NCBI RefSeq assembly: GCF_042100115.1
Contig: NC_091272.1
Coordinates: 4,154,001-4,218,000 of the forward strand
Source: Alternaria dauci
Lineage: Eukaryota > Ascomycota > Dothideomycetes > Pleosporales > Pleosporaceae
Length of the DNA stretch: 64,000 bases
Reading direction: 5' to 3'
A model generated the notes under the pieces. The model was not told the origin of the DNA. It did no database searches and saw only the letters and a program-made list of their open reading frames with translations. Position numbers and translations under genes: made by a program. Shown piece after piece: positions 11,281 through 21,681 of the stretch (position 1 is the first letter of the stretch; each line of letters opens with the position of its first letter).

Positions 11281-11649
11281 AGTCCACTCCACCACTCATT
11301 CAACTTCATCCTCTTTCTCTTCTTTCAAGCTGTTTTAGTAGGAACTTCTGGACGGCGACACGGCATAAAAGGTGTTTTTGGGCATGGGGAAAAGTTCATT
11401 CTTCAAAGATACCCCCGGTGTTGGGATGGGACTTTATATCTTATTTACGACAGTCACGGCACATTAGGGTTTTTGATTGGCATGACTGGGTGGCTTGTTA
11501 ACTTGCTATTATTGTAAGTGTAGGGCCCTTGTCAGACACCCTATATTATCACTAAACTCTGGGACCATCATCTCCGATTGTATGTCTTGTGACTATGCGT
11601 AGGATCTGCATGCGGTACACCCTCGGTCGTCCCGTGCCTCTTGCAACGC
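11281..11649. other. Convergent 3' intergenic region
   Basis: About 370 bp between the converging 3' ends of SPT20 and the J-domain gene. It contains both 3' UTRs; no other feature is seen. Confidence 0.5.
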
Positions 11650-12900
11650 TCACTTGTTCGCTCTTCCCTTGCCCTTGCCCTTGCCCTTCTTCATTCCAGC
11701 CTTTCCAGCGTTCTTTACCACTGGCTTCTTTTCTGCCTGCTTCTTCTCCGCCTGTCTCGTCTCTGTCTGCCTCTTTTCTGTATCCTGTTCCTCCCCTTTG
11801 TGCTTTCCATCAACCTCACTATGAGCCATCTTGTACCCGTGAGCCATCTTGTATGAACAGTCTCCACATGCCGCAGCACCTCCCAACAGACAGGAGAAGA
11901 AATAGAGCTTAACCGGCTTAACGCAAAAGTCGCATATTGCAGTACCGTCGATTCGATGCCAACCCAACTTCACGGCCTCGACCTGGACATCAGGTATAAA
12001 TTCCGAAGCAGACTTGGCATCTGCGTGTAGCTGGCGAACCCACATGTTGGCTGAGCGGACACGATGTTGTAGGCGCGATGCTTCTACGTTTGCGGCACCA
12101 CTGAAGAACTGCTGCAAGTAGTCTTGAACCATAGTCTCCTCCTTTATCCGTGTTTTCTGTGCTACCATTTCTTCTCGCGCTTTCGCCGCAGCAAGGTATG
12201 CTTGAGCTTTTCTTTCTTGCTCAGCGCGATGCCGCTCCCAGACTCGCGCTTCTCGTTCTTCGGCCTCCCTTTGACGCTGTTCGCGATGCTGCTTCGCTTT
12301 AACTTCTTCCTCTTCTTCCCATTGGCGGAGGCGTTCTTCGGCCGCCTTTTGTCGTTCTCTTTGCGCTCGCTCCGCTGCTTGCCGTGATCGCTCCTCTGCG
12401 ACTTTCTCCTTCTCTTTTCGAGCAGCACATTCTGCTTCGGCACGCGCTACTTCCTCTGCTTGACGCTTCTTCTCTTCTGCAAGTCGTCGCTCTTCCTCTA
12501 GCATACGTGCTCGCTCATATGCTGCCTCGAGACGTTCTTGTTCTTCTTGTTTCGCATATTCTGCAAGATTGCTGCGGTACTCCTCCCATTCCTCCTGTAC
12601 TTTCTCGTACTGTGCATCATACTCGCCTCGTGTCGTGGAGTTTCTCAGTACGTCGAATGCTTCGTGTACCTATCATTCGTCAGTTGATCTTCACAAAGCT
12701 TTGTTGGTAAGTACACGGACCCGTCTGAACTCGACAGCGTCTATCGTCCTGCCTGGCGCTTTCTTATCCGGATGATGTAGCAGCGCTAGCACACGGAAAG
12801 CCTTTTTCAAATCTGCTGCTGTAGCGTACTGATCCACGCCCAAGTCGAAGTAATGGTCAGGTATTTCGGGCTCTGTAGGCTTGCAGATACGCATCTTCAA
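11650..12900 (-). CDS. J-domain (DnaJ-type) co-chaperone with coiled coil and Cys-rich C terminus
   Basis: Predicted 401 aa from two exons, 12900-12715 and 12669-11650, joined across a 45-bp GT-AG intron. The J domain occupies residues 15-80 and has the HPD tripeptide at 43-45, needed to stimulate Hsp70 ATPase. Residues about 80-230 are an Arg/Glu/Ala-rich, almost continuous charged helix or coiled coil. Near residue 290 a CDFC pair, a single Cys and a CGDC pair suggest a treble-clef-like zinc site. The last 50 residues are Lys-rich and end in a KGKGKGKGR-type tail encoded by a short CCCTTG tandem repeat. No targeting peptide is seen. A cytosolic or nuclear Hsp40 is likely; the client or partner is unknown. 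Confidence 0.87.
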
Positions 12901-13231
12901 GAGAGTCTGCGCTCACTTCTAGCGTTGCTGTCGGATGTGCATGATTTTAATACTTTACGCGTTTTGGAATGCTGCAATTACTGCGCTTAGAATGAGACGT
13001 TTTGACGAACTATGTATTATAGACAATCACATAAAGGTGAAAATGAATCTCAAACGCTTCGTGAGTGGTGAGGTCGACCACACCTGGGCAATGCAGACGT
13101 ATTGGGAACGAGCAACGAACAACAAGAAAATACCGATATTATGTGCCCTACACCGAATTGAGCGAATAATCTAGTACAATCATTACCGTGGATTGTAGAT
13201 GTCTATTGTTCCCTATCCTACAGTAGGTCGG
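12901..13231. other. Intergenic, nothing recognised
   Basis: 331 bp between the start of the J-domain gene and the 3' end of the PSST-like gene. AT-rich, with no features seen. Confidence 0.5.
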
Positions 13232-14002
13232 CTATTTTCGGTACCACATTCTCGTCACCTTTGTATGACGAATCTTTTTCTGCAGCTGGAAGATACCATA
13301 TAACAATGCTTCTGCTGTTGGTGGACAACCTGGAACATATATGTCCACAGGAATGATTCTATCCACGCCCCTTACCACACTATAGCTGTAGTGGTAGTAG
13401 CCACCACCATTCGCGCAACTTCCCATGCTAATCACCCATCGTGGCTCGGGCATCTGATCATAGCATTGCCGAACAGCGGGCGCCATTTTGTTGGTGACTG
13501 TGCCGGCAACAATCATTACATCCGCCTGACGAGGGGACGCGCGAAAGATAATTCCTAGCCGGTCCTGGTCGTAGCGAGGCATTGAGCAGTGCATCATTTC
13601 GAGGGCACAGCAGGCGAGACCGAAGCTTAATGGGTGGAGTGAGCTTTGTCGCGCCCAGTTGAGTATCTGATCCGCGGATGTCCTGAAACCGTCAGTGGGT
13701 AAACCATGGTTGTTTGGAGAGCACATCTTACAAGATATGTTCGACAACGCCTCTGGGCTTGACACTGGCGGATGGAAGGAGAGTTTCACTGCGCTTTCGG
13801 TCGATTTTTAGGTCTCCGGAAAGAGAAGAGTAGCTAGAGAGTCCGCGGTACTCTGCGACTTCGGACATGTAACGCGAGACACGAGGTGTTGTGATATATG
13901 CTAGGCATCGTCAGTACCTACAATACACCCAAAATCACGAAGTGAGAACGTACAGAACGCATGGTAGGTTTTGCAACTTATGAAGTCTCGGAACTTCGAC
14001 AT
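13232..14002 (-). CDS. Variant complex I 20-kDa (PSST/NuoB/NDUFS7) subunit
   Basis: Predicted 222 aa from three exons, 14002-13954, 13900-13732 and 13682-13232, with 53- and 49-bp introns. The N terminus is basic and hydroxylated and could be a mitochondrial presequence. From residue 80 it is clearly PSST, the subunit that carries iron-sulfur cluster N2 and forms part of the ubiquinone pocket of respiratory complex I. The four N2 ligands are present: C97, C98, C162 and C192. The conserved core ([36 protein letters not shown]) and the end TRMWYRK match the family. Oddities: the near-invariant SLWPM is SLHPL here (H89, L91), CAVEMM is CALEMM, and VVRGCDR is VVRGVDR. These changes in such a conserved protein suggest a second copy rather than the standard gene. 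Divergent to a transcription factor gene 232 bp away. Confidence 0.9.
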
Positions 14003-14234
14003 AGCTACAAAGAGTATTCGAAGGAGGTAGGTTAACTTCTGCAGCACATTTGCGGATAGAAGATAGTATGGGTAGAGAACATGTCGTAGATCACGTGTCT
14101 TACTCTTTAGGGTAAGGCGGGCGCAATTAAAGCCCACATGAAAGGAAAGCCCACATCCTTTTTGGTACCAAAAACCCACATCCAACCCTGAAAAGCCCAC
14201 ACTTTGGGCGACACCAATGACGAAGAGCTAATCA
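14003..14234. promoter_or_regulatory. Shared divergent promoter with repeated AAAGCCCACAT element
   Basis: 232 bp separate the start codons of the PSST-like gene (minus) and the C2H2/fungal_trans regulator (plus). Four direct copies of AAAGCCCACAT or one-mismatch variants lie at 14129-14139, 14146-14156, 14171-14181 (AAAACCCACAT) and 14192-14202 (ending CAC). A perfect 16-bp palindrome (TTTTTGGTACCAAAAA) is at 14159-14174. Such a cluster is most simply read as binding sites controlling one or both genes; the adjacent regulator is the natural candidate. The repeats are seen directly; the function is inferred. Confidence 0.55.
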
Positions 14235-16266
14235 ATGTCAGATCACACCGAGACAAGAGCTGGAGGCACATCCCATCAATGTCCCACGTGCAGCAAATTC
14301 TTTTCGAGTAATAGTCACTTGCGGCGACACGAAGCCAGCCGTAGGTTCAGTATCATGGAGTCAGCCATCTGATGGCTAACAGCAGTGAGATACGCGCAGT
14401 CGGTCAAACACTTGCGCCTTTTGTAACCGTGCCTTCATCCGTCAGTACGTCTCTCGTGTAGCATTATTAGCCCCCAGCAGACTAACGTCACCCCCTGCAT
14501 AGTGATGTCCTGAGAAGGCATTCAAAGTCGTGTCAACAAAGAGGAGAACATGATGCAATAGCTTCAGCTAGACCAGGACGACCACCTCGGTCTCGAAAGA
14601 CTGATGGTCAGGCGGAGATGTCAGGGCTCTTCGCTTCCGGTATCCACACGAGTAACACTAATCTTCACACCACGATGAGGGCAGAAGACGCGCAGACGCT
14701 CTTTCCCTATCCGATCACATTCCTATATCGTTATACGGACCCTCGCCGCGATTCAATTCTCAATGCCTTCGCTGATGAACGAACACTTGCGCAACCTACC
14801 AACAACGAAATAATCTCCAATGCAAGCAATCAAGTATTCGAGGGGGACATGGCACTTTTCGGCATCTTCTCAGACCTCTTCATGGACACGAGCGCAGATA
14901 TTTGTGCTTCGACGTCAATAGCGCCAGGGAGATCTCAGCCAATACCCATTTTTCAGTCCAGGGTTGATGAGCTTTGTTCTAAGCTCTTTTCGTACAGTAA
15001 GTCTCGTCGGACGGCTGTCCCCGATCGTGATGATACATTTCCAGTAAACGCTGCGCAAGCGGTTTTCACTGCAGAAAACTTCGAGGCATGTGCGTGGGCT
15101 TACTTTACGGTCTTCCATCCCCAACAGCCTCTTCTACATTGGCCAACGTTTGACATGCATAATGTCTCGCTATCTTTGTTGCTTGCCGTCGTATTTGGAG
15201 GATCGGTTCACTGTTCTCCAACAGACGGCGCATTATCCTGTCGTGCCTTCTTTGATCTAGGCGAAGAGTTCATATTCGAGCAATTGCGCCATGTCGTGCT
15301 AGCGAGACATAATTTGCATAGCGATCCTCGCGCATTGGAGCACGTGCAAGCCGGTTTGCTCATCGTGGCTTTACAGAGTAGCTTCAATAGTGAAGCAGTT
15401 CGGCGAAGGGTTCGGGTCTCAAGGCACCCCGAGCTGGCCGTTGCCATACGATCTCTCAAGTTGCTTGATCCAATGAGTGATACGAGCCCTCACAACGAGG
15501 TACCAAGATGGAATGACTTCATCGCAGAAGAGTCTAGAGTGAGGTAAATCAGCCGCCAGTCTATCCGCAAAACTCCAAGTTAATTGCAGCACTAACCATC
15601 CTAGGATCGTACATTTCATGTGCGTCATGGATTACATGAATGCCTTCTTCTTCAACCTGCTGCCAAATCTGGCTATAGGAGAAATTCACAAACGGCTTCC
15701 GTGCAACGATGCGCTTTATGACGCTTGGACGCCAGAAGAATACGAACAATTGTGCATTGAATCGTCGCGCCCAACGAAACAGATACCCAGTATCAAGCAG
15801 CTGATTGCTTTGTTAATGAGCGAGAACTGGCTGGATGAGCAGAGAAATCCGGTCCTCAACATACTCGAGCTCAGGCACCTCATGATCTGCATATTTGGTA
15901 TGTCATGTCATCTGTTCTCATTTCCCGCACAATGAGCATAGGCTAACGCAAATGGTAGCACTGCATTCAATCATCTTTGTATCGCGAGCTGCGCTTCTCA
16001 CACAGTCGTCACACAATGACCTACTTCGCGCAACGAAGCGTTGGAAAGACCTTTGGGATACTCTGCGCGCAAAACGTGAGGCGGAGCATAAGAAGTCGTT
16101 GGGTTTCGTCAGACATGGTTTGGAAATGTGGTGGGTCGCATGTAAAGTCCTTGAGCTAGCACACGCTGGTGACTTGCAGAGTCGCTACATGGCAGTTAGC
16201 CCCACGGACTCGCTCGTGGATTTGCATGGTTTTCTCAAACAGTACGGGAACTGTGTAGACGATTGA
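14235..16266 (+). CDS. C2H2 zinc-finger / fungal_trans-domain transcription factor
   Basis: Predicted 600 aa from five exons: 14235-14340, 14390-14444, 14503-15543, 15605-15897, 15959-16266. Finger 1 has C16, C19, H32 and H36; the last ligand is encoded across the first splice junction, which selects the acceptor at 14389. Finger 2 is CCHC type with C44, C47, H60 and C64. A basic linker (RPGRPPRSRK) follows. The middle of the protein (for example ACAWAYFTVFHPQQPLLHWP) is the fungal-specific transcription factor domain found after Zn2Cys6 or C2H2 DNA-binding regions. It should act in the nucleus as a sequence-specific regulator. It shares a short divergent promoter with the PSST-like gene, so it may regulate that gene and itself. 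The target pathway is unknown. Confidence 0.87.
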
Positions 16267-19200
16267 GAGTGGTTTGGCTGGAGGAGTACTATACGGCCGT
16301 AGGTGAGAGATAGGTACTCTGGTGACCTGATATTGATGTGTACGGATAATCTGCGTTTAAAGGCATGAAATTATTCACGCAAAATCTTCTCAAATCCTTC
16401 TTGCCATGAAATGACAATCGCGCCATCACGACACGTGGGAAAACTCGAGAAGATTTTCCCACGAAAAAAAGTCAAGACGGTTACTCTATAGTCTGGGCTG
16501 GTCTACTAACAGCCAACAAGCCCTTCACCGCATCGATGTGATGAGCTTTGTCGCTATTGTGTTTCATATTAAGACGCTCCGACCCAACCCATGGGTGCGG
16601 CCTGTGGCGTCCTAACCCAAGGTAAACTATTTTAGCGAAATGACATAATGTCTGGAAAATATCAAAGCGTTTCAAACACAAGCTTTTCTGACACGGGAAC
16701 TGACAAGAAACAGGTAGCAGGGTACACGTTCATGCGTTCTGGAAGCGTCGCTGGCGATGCTGTGATGTGTTGGTAGGTGTTATCGGTCCTTTTGAGGAGC
16801 GTCAATTGTGTAAGGGGGAGTGAAAGGTGGGTTCGCATTCGGGTCTCACAAAGACCCGGTGTGCATCGATCGGTACTTCGGTTTTTCGGTCTTCATGCAT
16901 GTGGTGGGGTGGAGGAGCAGGATAGACTGGTACGCTTGTAGGAACGGCGGTTTGGAAAAGTAATGTGGCAAGGGCCTCGCGTGATCGGAGAGATCTGACG
17001 TCCGAACGTGTAGATAGGGCAGAGATATACTTACGTCGCAACACAGTACGTGCCGTTGTAATGCTGGTCGCATCGTGAAGAATGCTTGCTTGGTACCACA
17101 TGGGTCCGAGATGAGAGACGACCGTGTAGCGACTCGAGTAATATCATCGGACGGGCAGTGGGTGGATCTAGGCACTAGTTTACACTTTTGCTTTTCAGCT
17201 TTTTTTTCGAATCGCGACGGCGTGGACGCGGACTTGGGGAACTGCAGATGCGAAGGCGAAGCGCGAACGCTATACGCACCAAGGCGGAAGCGCGCAGCTA
17301 TCGACGCCGCAGATGGAAGCTTTGGCGGTTTGGGTCATTGCAAATGACTGTGGATGGCCTCGATCAGACTGAAGAAATTTCTGCTGTTGCTAGAACTTGC
17401 GACTGGTTTTGTTGTCGTGCGTTGTGGGTATAGTGTAGTGTTTATGCGCAGGCGAAGGATTGGACGGAAGGGCGTTACGCCGTTCACCAAGCGCTATTGT
17501 TTGACAGCAGGCGGGGCGGGATATTGCTGCACGGCGTAAAAGCATTGTTTCGACGTTATCGCGAGATGCCGTGAGCGATGACGGAAGGAGGATTGTGTCC
17601 CGAAGCTATCGCTTGTTTGAAACACGACAGCAGCGGAGGGGTAACATGACGGGCGGGGGCTCATGCAAGCAACACCAAGCCGGAGATGCACATGGCAGAT
17701 TAGCAGTAGGGTGGTGAGCGATGTTCTGAGGGTGGCATGACCACAAGGTAAGGTGGATTATGTGGATGATGAGCCCAGTTTTCTGTTTTATTGCCTAGAA
17801 AAATAATGGGCAAACGCAGGTTCGCCGTCCAAGGGCGCGATACCGAGATCCGGGTACCCGATGTCTTGGAGTCTTGGAGTTTCAATCTTATCTCAAGACA
17901 GTAGGGTCTCCCTTGGGGTGAGATTGAGCCATGACAGGGACGGGAGTCGCGAGTCGCCGTGGGGGGAGGATTGGTGCAGGTCATTTCCGAATACAACCTG
18001 CGGGCTTGGTGGATCGTGGCAATGCGGATTGATGAGTTTGCAAGAATGGAACAGAGCGATGCGATGATAGCAAGACGTGGCATTGTCAATGATGTGATTA
18101 GGAGTTGGGAATTCGCGACAGTAGACCACCTGGTCCAATGACGGCCATTGCTGCAGCCGCGGCAGTGCACGTGTTTTCTTTGTGCGTGTGGCGCAGCACG
18201 GCATTGCCATTGCCATTGCCGTTGCATGAACTCGACATGGCTTTTCCTGCCAGACGTACCCAACGACTTGATGAAGAGACGATTCATCGAGTGCTCGACC
18301 CCCCAGGCTCAGGGATGGCGACAAAGCCTGACTCGGCTCCCAAGGGTTCCTTCGTCCTCGTCCGGTTCGCGCAACGGTGCAGGTGGAGATTTCATCAGGA
18401 CAGCGCGTGGCGGGCCCAAGGAATGGGTTTTTGCCTCGGCGGGCTGCCAAACTCGACTGGACGCATTCGAGGCGTGCCAGAGCCGTTTGACCAATACCGA
18501 TGAGAGTGATCTTCCCCAGGTTGTTGGTGAGACTGACTCGCTTGGTGTTCTCTTTTGGGCGGCCTGCTGTTTAGGCGCCGGAGTTCTGGAGCCGCACACG
18601 TCTTGCAACGGACCTTGCGCGCGCAACCGTATTGGCAGGAATAGACTGGGCGGCTGATTTGGGCCTTGAGCGGGTGTGGCGGAGCGTGACGATGGCCAGA
18701 GTCTGGCAGGAGAGGCGGGATCATGGCAGGAGAGGGATGACGGTGCAGCTGTACATACTGTACCTGGTGCGCAAGAGATGGGACACGGCATCAGTGAGTT
18801 GCGGCGGGCATCCTGGAGCGTATCATGCAGCGTGGAGCAGGCCGGCAGCCGGCACCTCGTCACATGCTTGCCAGTGTCGCCCTCTCTCGGCCATTCCCGT
18901 TGGCGGTGGCCAGACGGTGAGCTGAGGCTTGGTTTCATGGCGCATCCAGGCACGGCATTGTGAGTGGACAGCTTCCTTCGTGTCGTTTCAGCGCCTAGGC
19001 TGGCCGGGCGCTGCGGAGCCAATCAGCCGCCTGTTCCGTTGCCTCAACCCCTGCGTCGGCCTCAGCAACCCTCGCAAGTTGCGAACCTCATATCCACTGT
19101 TTCCCTCGCTCCCCCTCTGACCTCACGCTCCGCCGTCCCTTGTCGTGTCGATTCCATACCTTCGTTTCTTGTCCATTTGTTGCTCACTCGCTACGGCAAC

Positions 19201-19833
19201 ACAGTACATACACCTTCGCTTCTCATACTTTTCACGAGCTCGTTTTCCACGTCCCCTAATTCCACGCCCTAGTGCCTCCTCCGCCCCCGGTGAAGACAAA
19301 GTCTATTGACGTCGCCGCTCAATACCCTCGTCGGCCCTATTCGCCTTCACCGTCGCTACTATCGATACCGAGCATCGCCAGTTCGCCGCTTACGCACTAT
19401 TGTCTGCCAATTCCACCCGAGGACTGGTCCGAGCCTCGTTTCCAACAACACCCCAACTACCCCCAATTCACCATCTCGACGTGCAGCGCACTGTCGGTTC
19501 TCCCCAATCCTTGTGCACACACACCGGCTACTTCACGACACATTGTGATGTATTTTCCGTGACCACGGCCTATTCCCGCCCCACACTGTCAACACCAGCC
19601 GCTTCGCAAAGCGCCCGTGGGATATAGGTCCATTGACAACGACGTCGCGCTATTTCTCCTGCTTCAAGAACCCCGTCATCCACAGCACCTGGTAGTGCGC
19701 AACACTTCACTGATCGCATCACGTCGCATCACGTAGCCTCGCATCTTCGAGAACCTGCAGCTAGCATCCCTTTGTGAGCACCGACTCACAAGCGACCTGT
19801 ACCTCTCCACAACCGAATCACAACTACCGAGAC
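16267..19833. other. Long intergenic region, no gene recognised
   Basis: 3.6 kb between the transcription factor stop and the ferric-reductase-like start. It has a hairpin-forming inverted repeat at 16434-16463. GC-rich stretches around 17.7-19.1 kb give long overlapping ORFs on both strands, but these are compositional and lack domains. The last 700 bp are C/T-rich, as in fungal leaders, with a tandem CGCATCACGT pair at 19715-19734. Confidence 0.5.
16434..16463. repeat. Perfect 10-bp inverted repeat (hairpin)
   Basis: The arms CGTGGGAAAA and TTTTCCCACG are perfect complements separated by 10 nt and followed by an A-run. It lies about 170 bp beyond the transcription factor stop codon. It could be a 3' UTR hairpin or the remnant end of a small inverted-repeat element. 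Confidence 0.7.
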
Positions 19834-21681
19834 ATGTCTCTCACCAGACTCCTCCGCCTCCGTGGCGCCCAACCAGCCACACCAATCGCCAAGCGCCACT
19901 TTCTGTCGAATTGGGATGCTGCCGAATTCGATGATCTCAAATACTCGTACGGTCTTGAGGGTGTGGACCAAGTCGGCAACTACCTATGGGTAGACACATT
20001 TCTCTACCTCCTTATAGGCATATCTGGACTGCTCATCATTCTGCGCATATCAAACATGTGGTGGAAACACAGCCGTCACCTGAGCGCAATGGGAAACCCA
20101 AAACAAAAGTACTGGGAGGTCAACCGGACAGGCTGGTGGCCGTGGCTCAACAGGCATGTCCTCATGGCACCCCTCTGGAAGAAGAAGCACAACGCCCAAC
20201 TCCAGATCAGCAGCGCCATCGACAACGGAACCCTTCCTGGTAGATGGCACACCATCATGTTGTTCATTTATGTTGGCCTCAACGTCGCCTGGTGTGTCGC
20301 GCTCCCCTACGACGTGCTCGACCACAAGGAGACCCTCGCCGCGCTCCGTGGACGCTCGGGAACACTGGCCGCACTCAACCTCATTCCCACCGTCCTCTTT
20401 GCCCTCCGCAACAACCCGCTCATCACTCTTCTCCAAGTCTCGTACGACGACTTCAACCTGTTCCACCGCTGGGCTGCGCGCATCACCATCCTCGAGGCCA
20501 TCGTTCACACCATTGCTTGGTTGTACAACACTAAGCTTGCAGCAGGATGGCCTGCCGTTACAGCCGCTCTCCACACTGAGGGCTCGTACGGCTGGGGTAT
20601 GGTCGGAACCGTAGCCTTTACCTTCATTGGCATCCAAGCATGGTCGCCGTTCCGCCACGCCTTCTACGAGACATTCCTCAACATCCACCGTCTCTGTGTC
20701 ATTGCCGCCCTCCTTGGTCTCTACAAGCACTTGGAGCTGCACCACCTCCCCCAAGTCCCATGGATGCAACTCATCTTCTTCTTCTGGGGTGCCGAGTGGT
20801 TTTGCCGATGGGCCTCGATCATCTACTACGGCTTTGGTGTCAGGCAACGATCTTCAATCACCGTCGAGGCCATGCCAGGAGAAGCTGTTCGTCTGACCAT
20901 CAACATGGTCCGCGAATGGACTCCCCGCCCAGGATGCCACGTGCACATGTGGATGCCAGCCCTCTCCTTGTGGTCTTCGCATCCCTTTTCAGTTGCCTGG
21001 GCTGCCACCCTCACCCCCGACTCAAAAGAAATGACACTGCCCATGCTTGAAGGCGATGTCCTCGCCATGCATGGCCGTCCTCAAAAGTCCAAGCAAATCA
21101 GCCTTGTCTGCCGTGCCCGTACAGGCCTTACGCGCCACATGTACGAAAAGGCGTGCAAGAGCCCCAACGAGCAATTCACCACCTTTGGTTTCATCGAAGG
21201 TCCGTATGGCGGCCACCACAGCCTGGACTCGTACGGCACCGCAGTGCTCTTCGCCGGTGGTGTAGGCATTACCCATCAGGTCATGTACCTCAAGCACCTC
21301 GTCAACGGCTACAACAACGGCACTACCGCCACACAAAGAATAGTCCTCATCTGGACAGTCCCCACATCCGACTGTCTAGAGTGGGTACGGCCCTGGATGG
21401 ACGAGGTCCTCCGCATGAAGGGCCGCAAGCAATGTCTCCGCATCAAGCTCTTCATCTCAAGACCCAAGGGTCGTGTCGAGAGCAGCAGTGAGACGGTCAA
21501 GATGTACAGTGGTCGCCCGCAAGTATCGAGCTTGATCGAAGATGAGGTCAAGAACCGTGTCGGTGCCATGGCCGTCACAGTTTGCGCGTCAGGCGGTATG
21601 GCAGATGGAGTAAGGCATGCGGTCAGACCGTTCCTTACGCAAGGTAGCGTGGACTTTATCGAGGAGGCCTTCACATACTAA
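19834..21681 (+). CDS. Ferric reductase-like transmembrane flavocytochrome
   Basis: Single-exon 615 aa; the ATG at 19834 (MSLTRLLRLRGAQ) was chosen because the open frame upstream has no ATG. Six or seven hydrophobic helices cover residues about 45-330. His pairs typical of bis-heme binding occur in FHRWAARITILEAIVHTIAW and in NIHRLCVIAALLGLYKH. The cytoplasmic half has an FAD-binding HPFS motif (SSHPFSVAW, near residue 385) and an NAD(P)H-binding GPYGG motif (near 462) followed by LFAGGVGITH. This is the FRE/NOX superfamily layout: electrons pass from NADPH through FAD and two hemes across the membrane, usually to reduce ferric chelates for uptake. No permease or multicopper oxidase partner is nearby. 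The subfamily (iron or copper reductase, or another acceptor) cannot be settled here. Confidence 0.92.
   Translation: MSLTRLLRLRGAQPATPIAKRHFLSNWDAAEFDDLKYSYGLEGVDQVGNYLWVDTFLYLLIGISGLLIILRISNMWWKHSRHLSAMGNPKQKYWEVNRTGWWPWLNRHVLMAPLWKKKHNAQLQISSAIDNGTLPGRWHTIMLFIYVGLNVAWCVALPYDVLDHKETLAALRGRSGTLAALNLIPTVLFALRNNPLITLLQVSYDDFNLFHRWAARITILEAIVHTIAWLYNTKLAAGWPAVTAALHTEGSYGWGMVGTVAFTFIGIQAWSPFRHAFYETFLNIHRLCVIAALLGLYKHLELHHLPQVPWMQLIFFFWGAEWFCRWASIIYYGFGVRQRSSITVEAMPGEAVRLTINMVREWTPRPGCHVHMWMPALSLWSSHPFSVAWAATLTPDSKEMTLPMLEGDVLAMHGRPQKSKQISLVCRARTGLTRHMYEKACKSPNEQFTTFGFIEGPYGGHHSLDSYGTAVLFAGGVGITHQVMYLKHLVNGYNNGTTATQRIVLIWTVPTSDCLEWVRPWMDEVLRMKGRKQCLRIKLFISRPKGRVESSSETVKMYSGRPQVSSLIEDEVKNRVGAMAVTVCASGGMADGVRHAVRPFLTQGSVDFIEEAFTY

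Noticed and set aside
10357..11295. 312-aa His/Leu-rich ORF antisense to the Gln/Met-rich SPT20 tail
   Set aside because: Direct consequence of CAG/ATG-rich codons read backwards.
17700..18450. Overlapping 185-195-aa minus-strand ORFs
   Set aside because: Two frames are open over the same GC-rich stretch; neither shows a family pattern.
18309..19022. 237-aa minus-strand ORF and its plus-strand counterparts
   Set aside because: Cys/Pro/Ser-rich low-complexity translations in a GC-rich spacer, open in several frames at once with no domain or splice support.
20050..20847. 265-aa ORF antisense to the ferric-reductase-like gene
   Set aside because: Shadow of a strongly coding exon; no domain.
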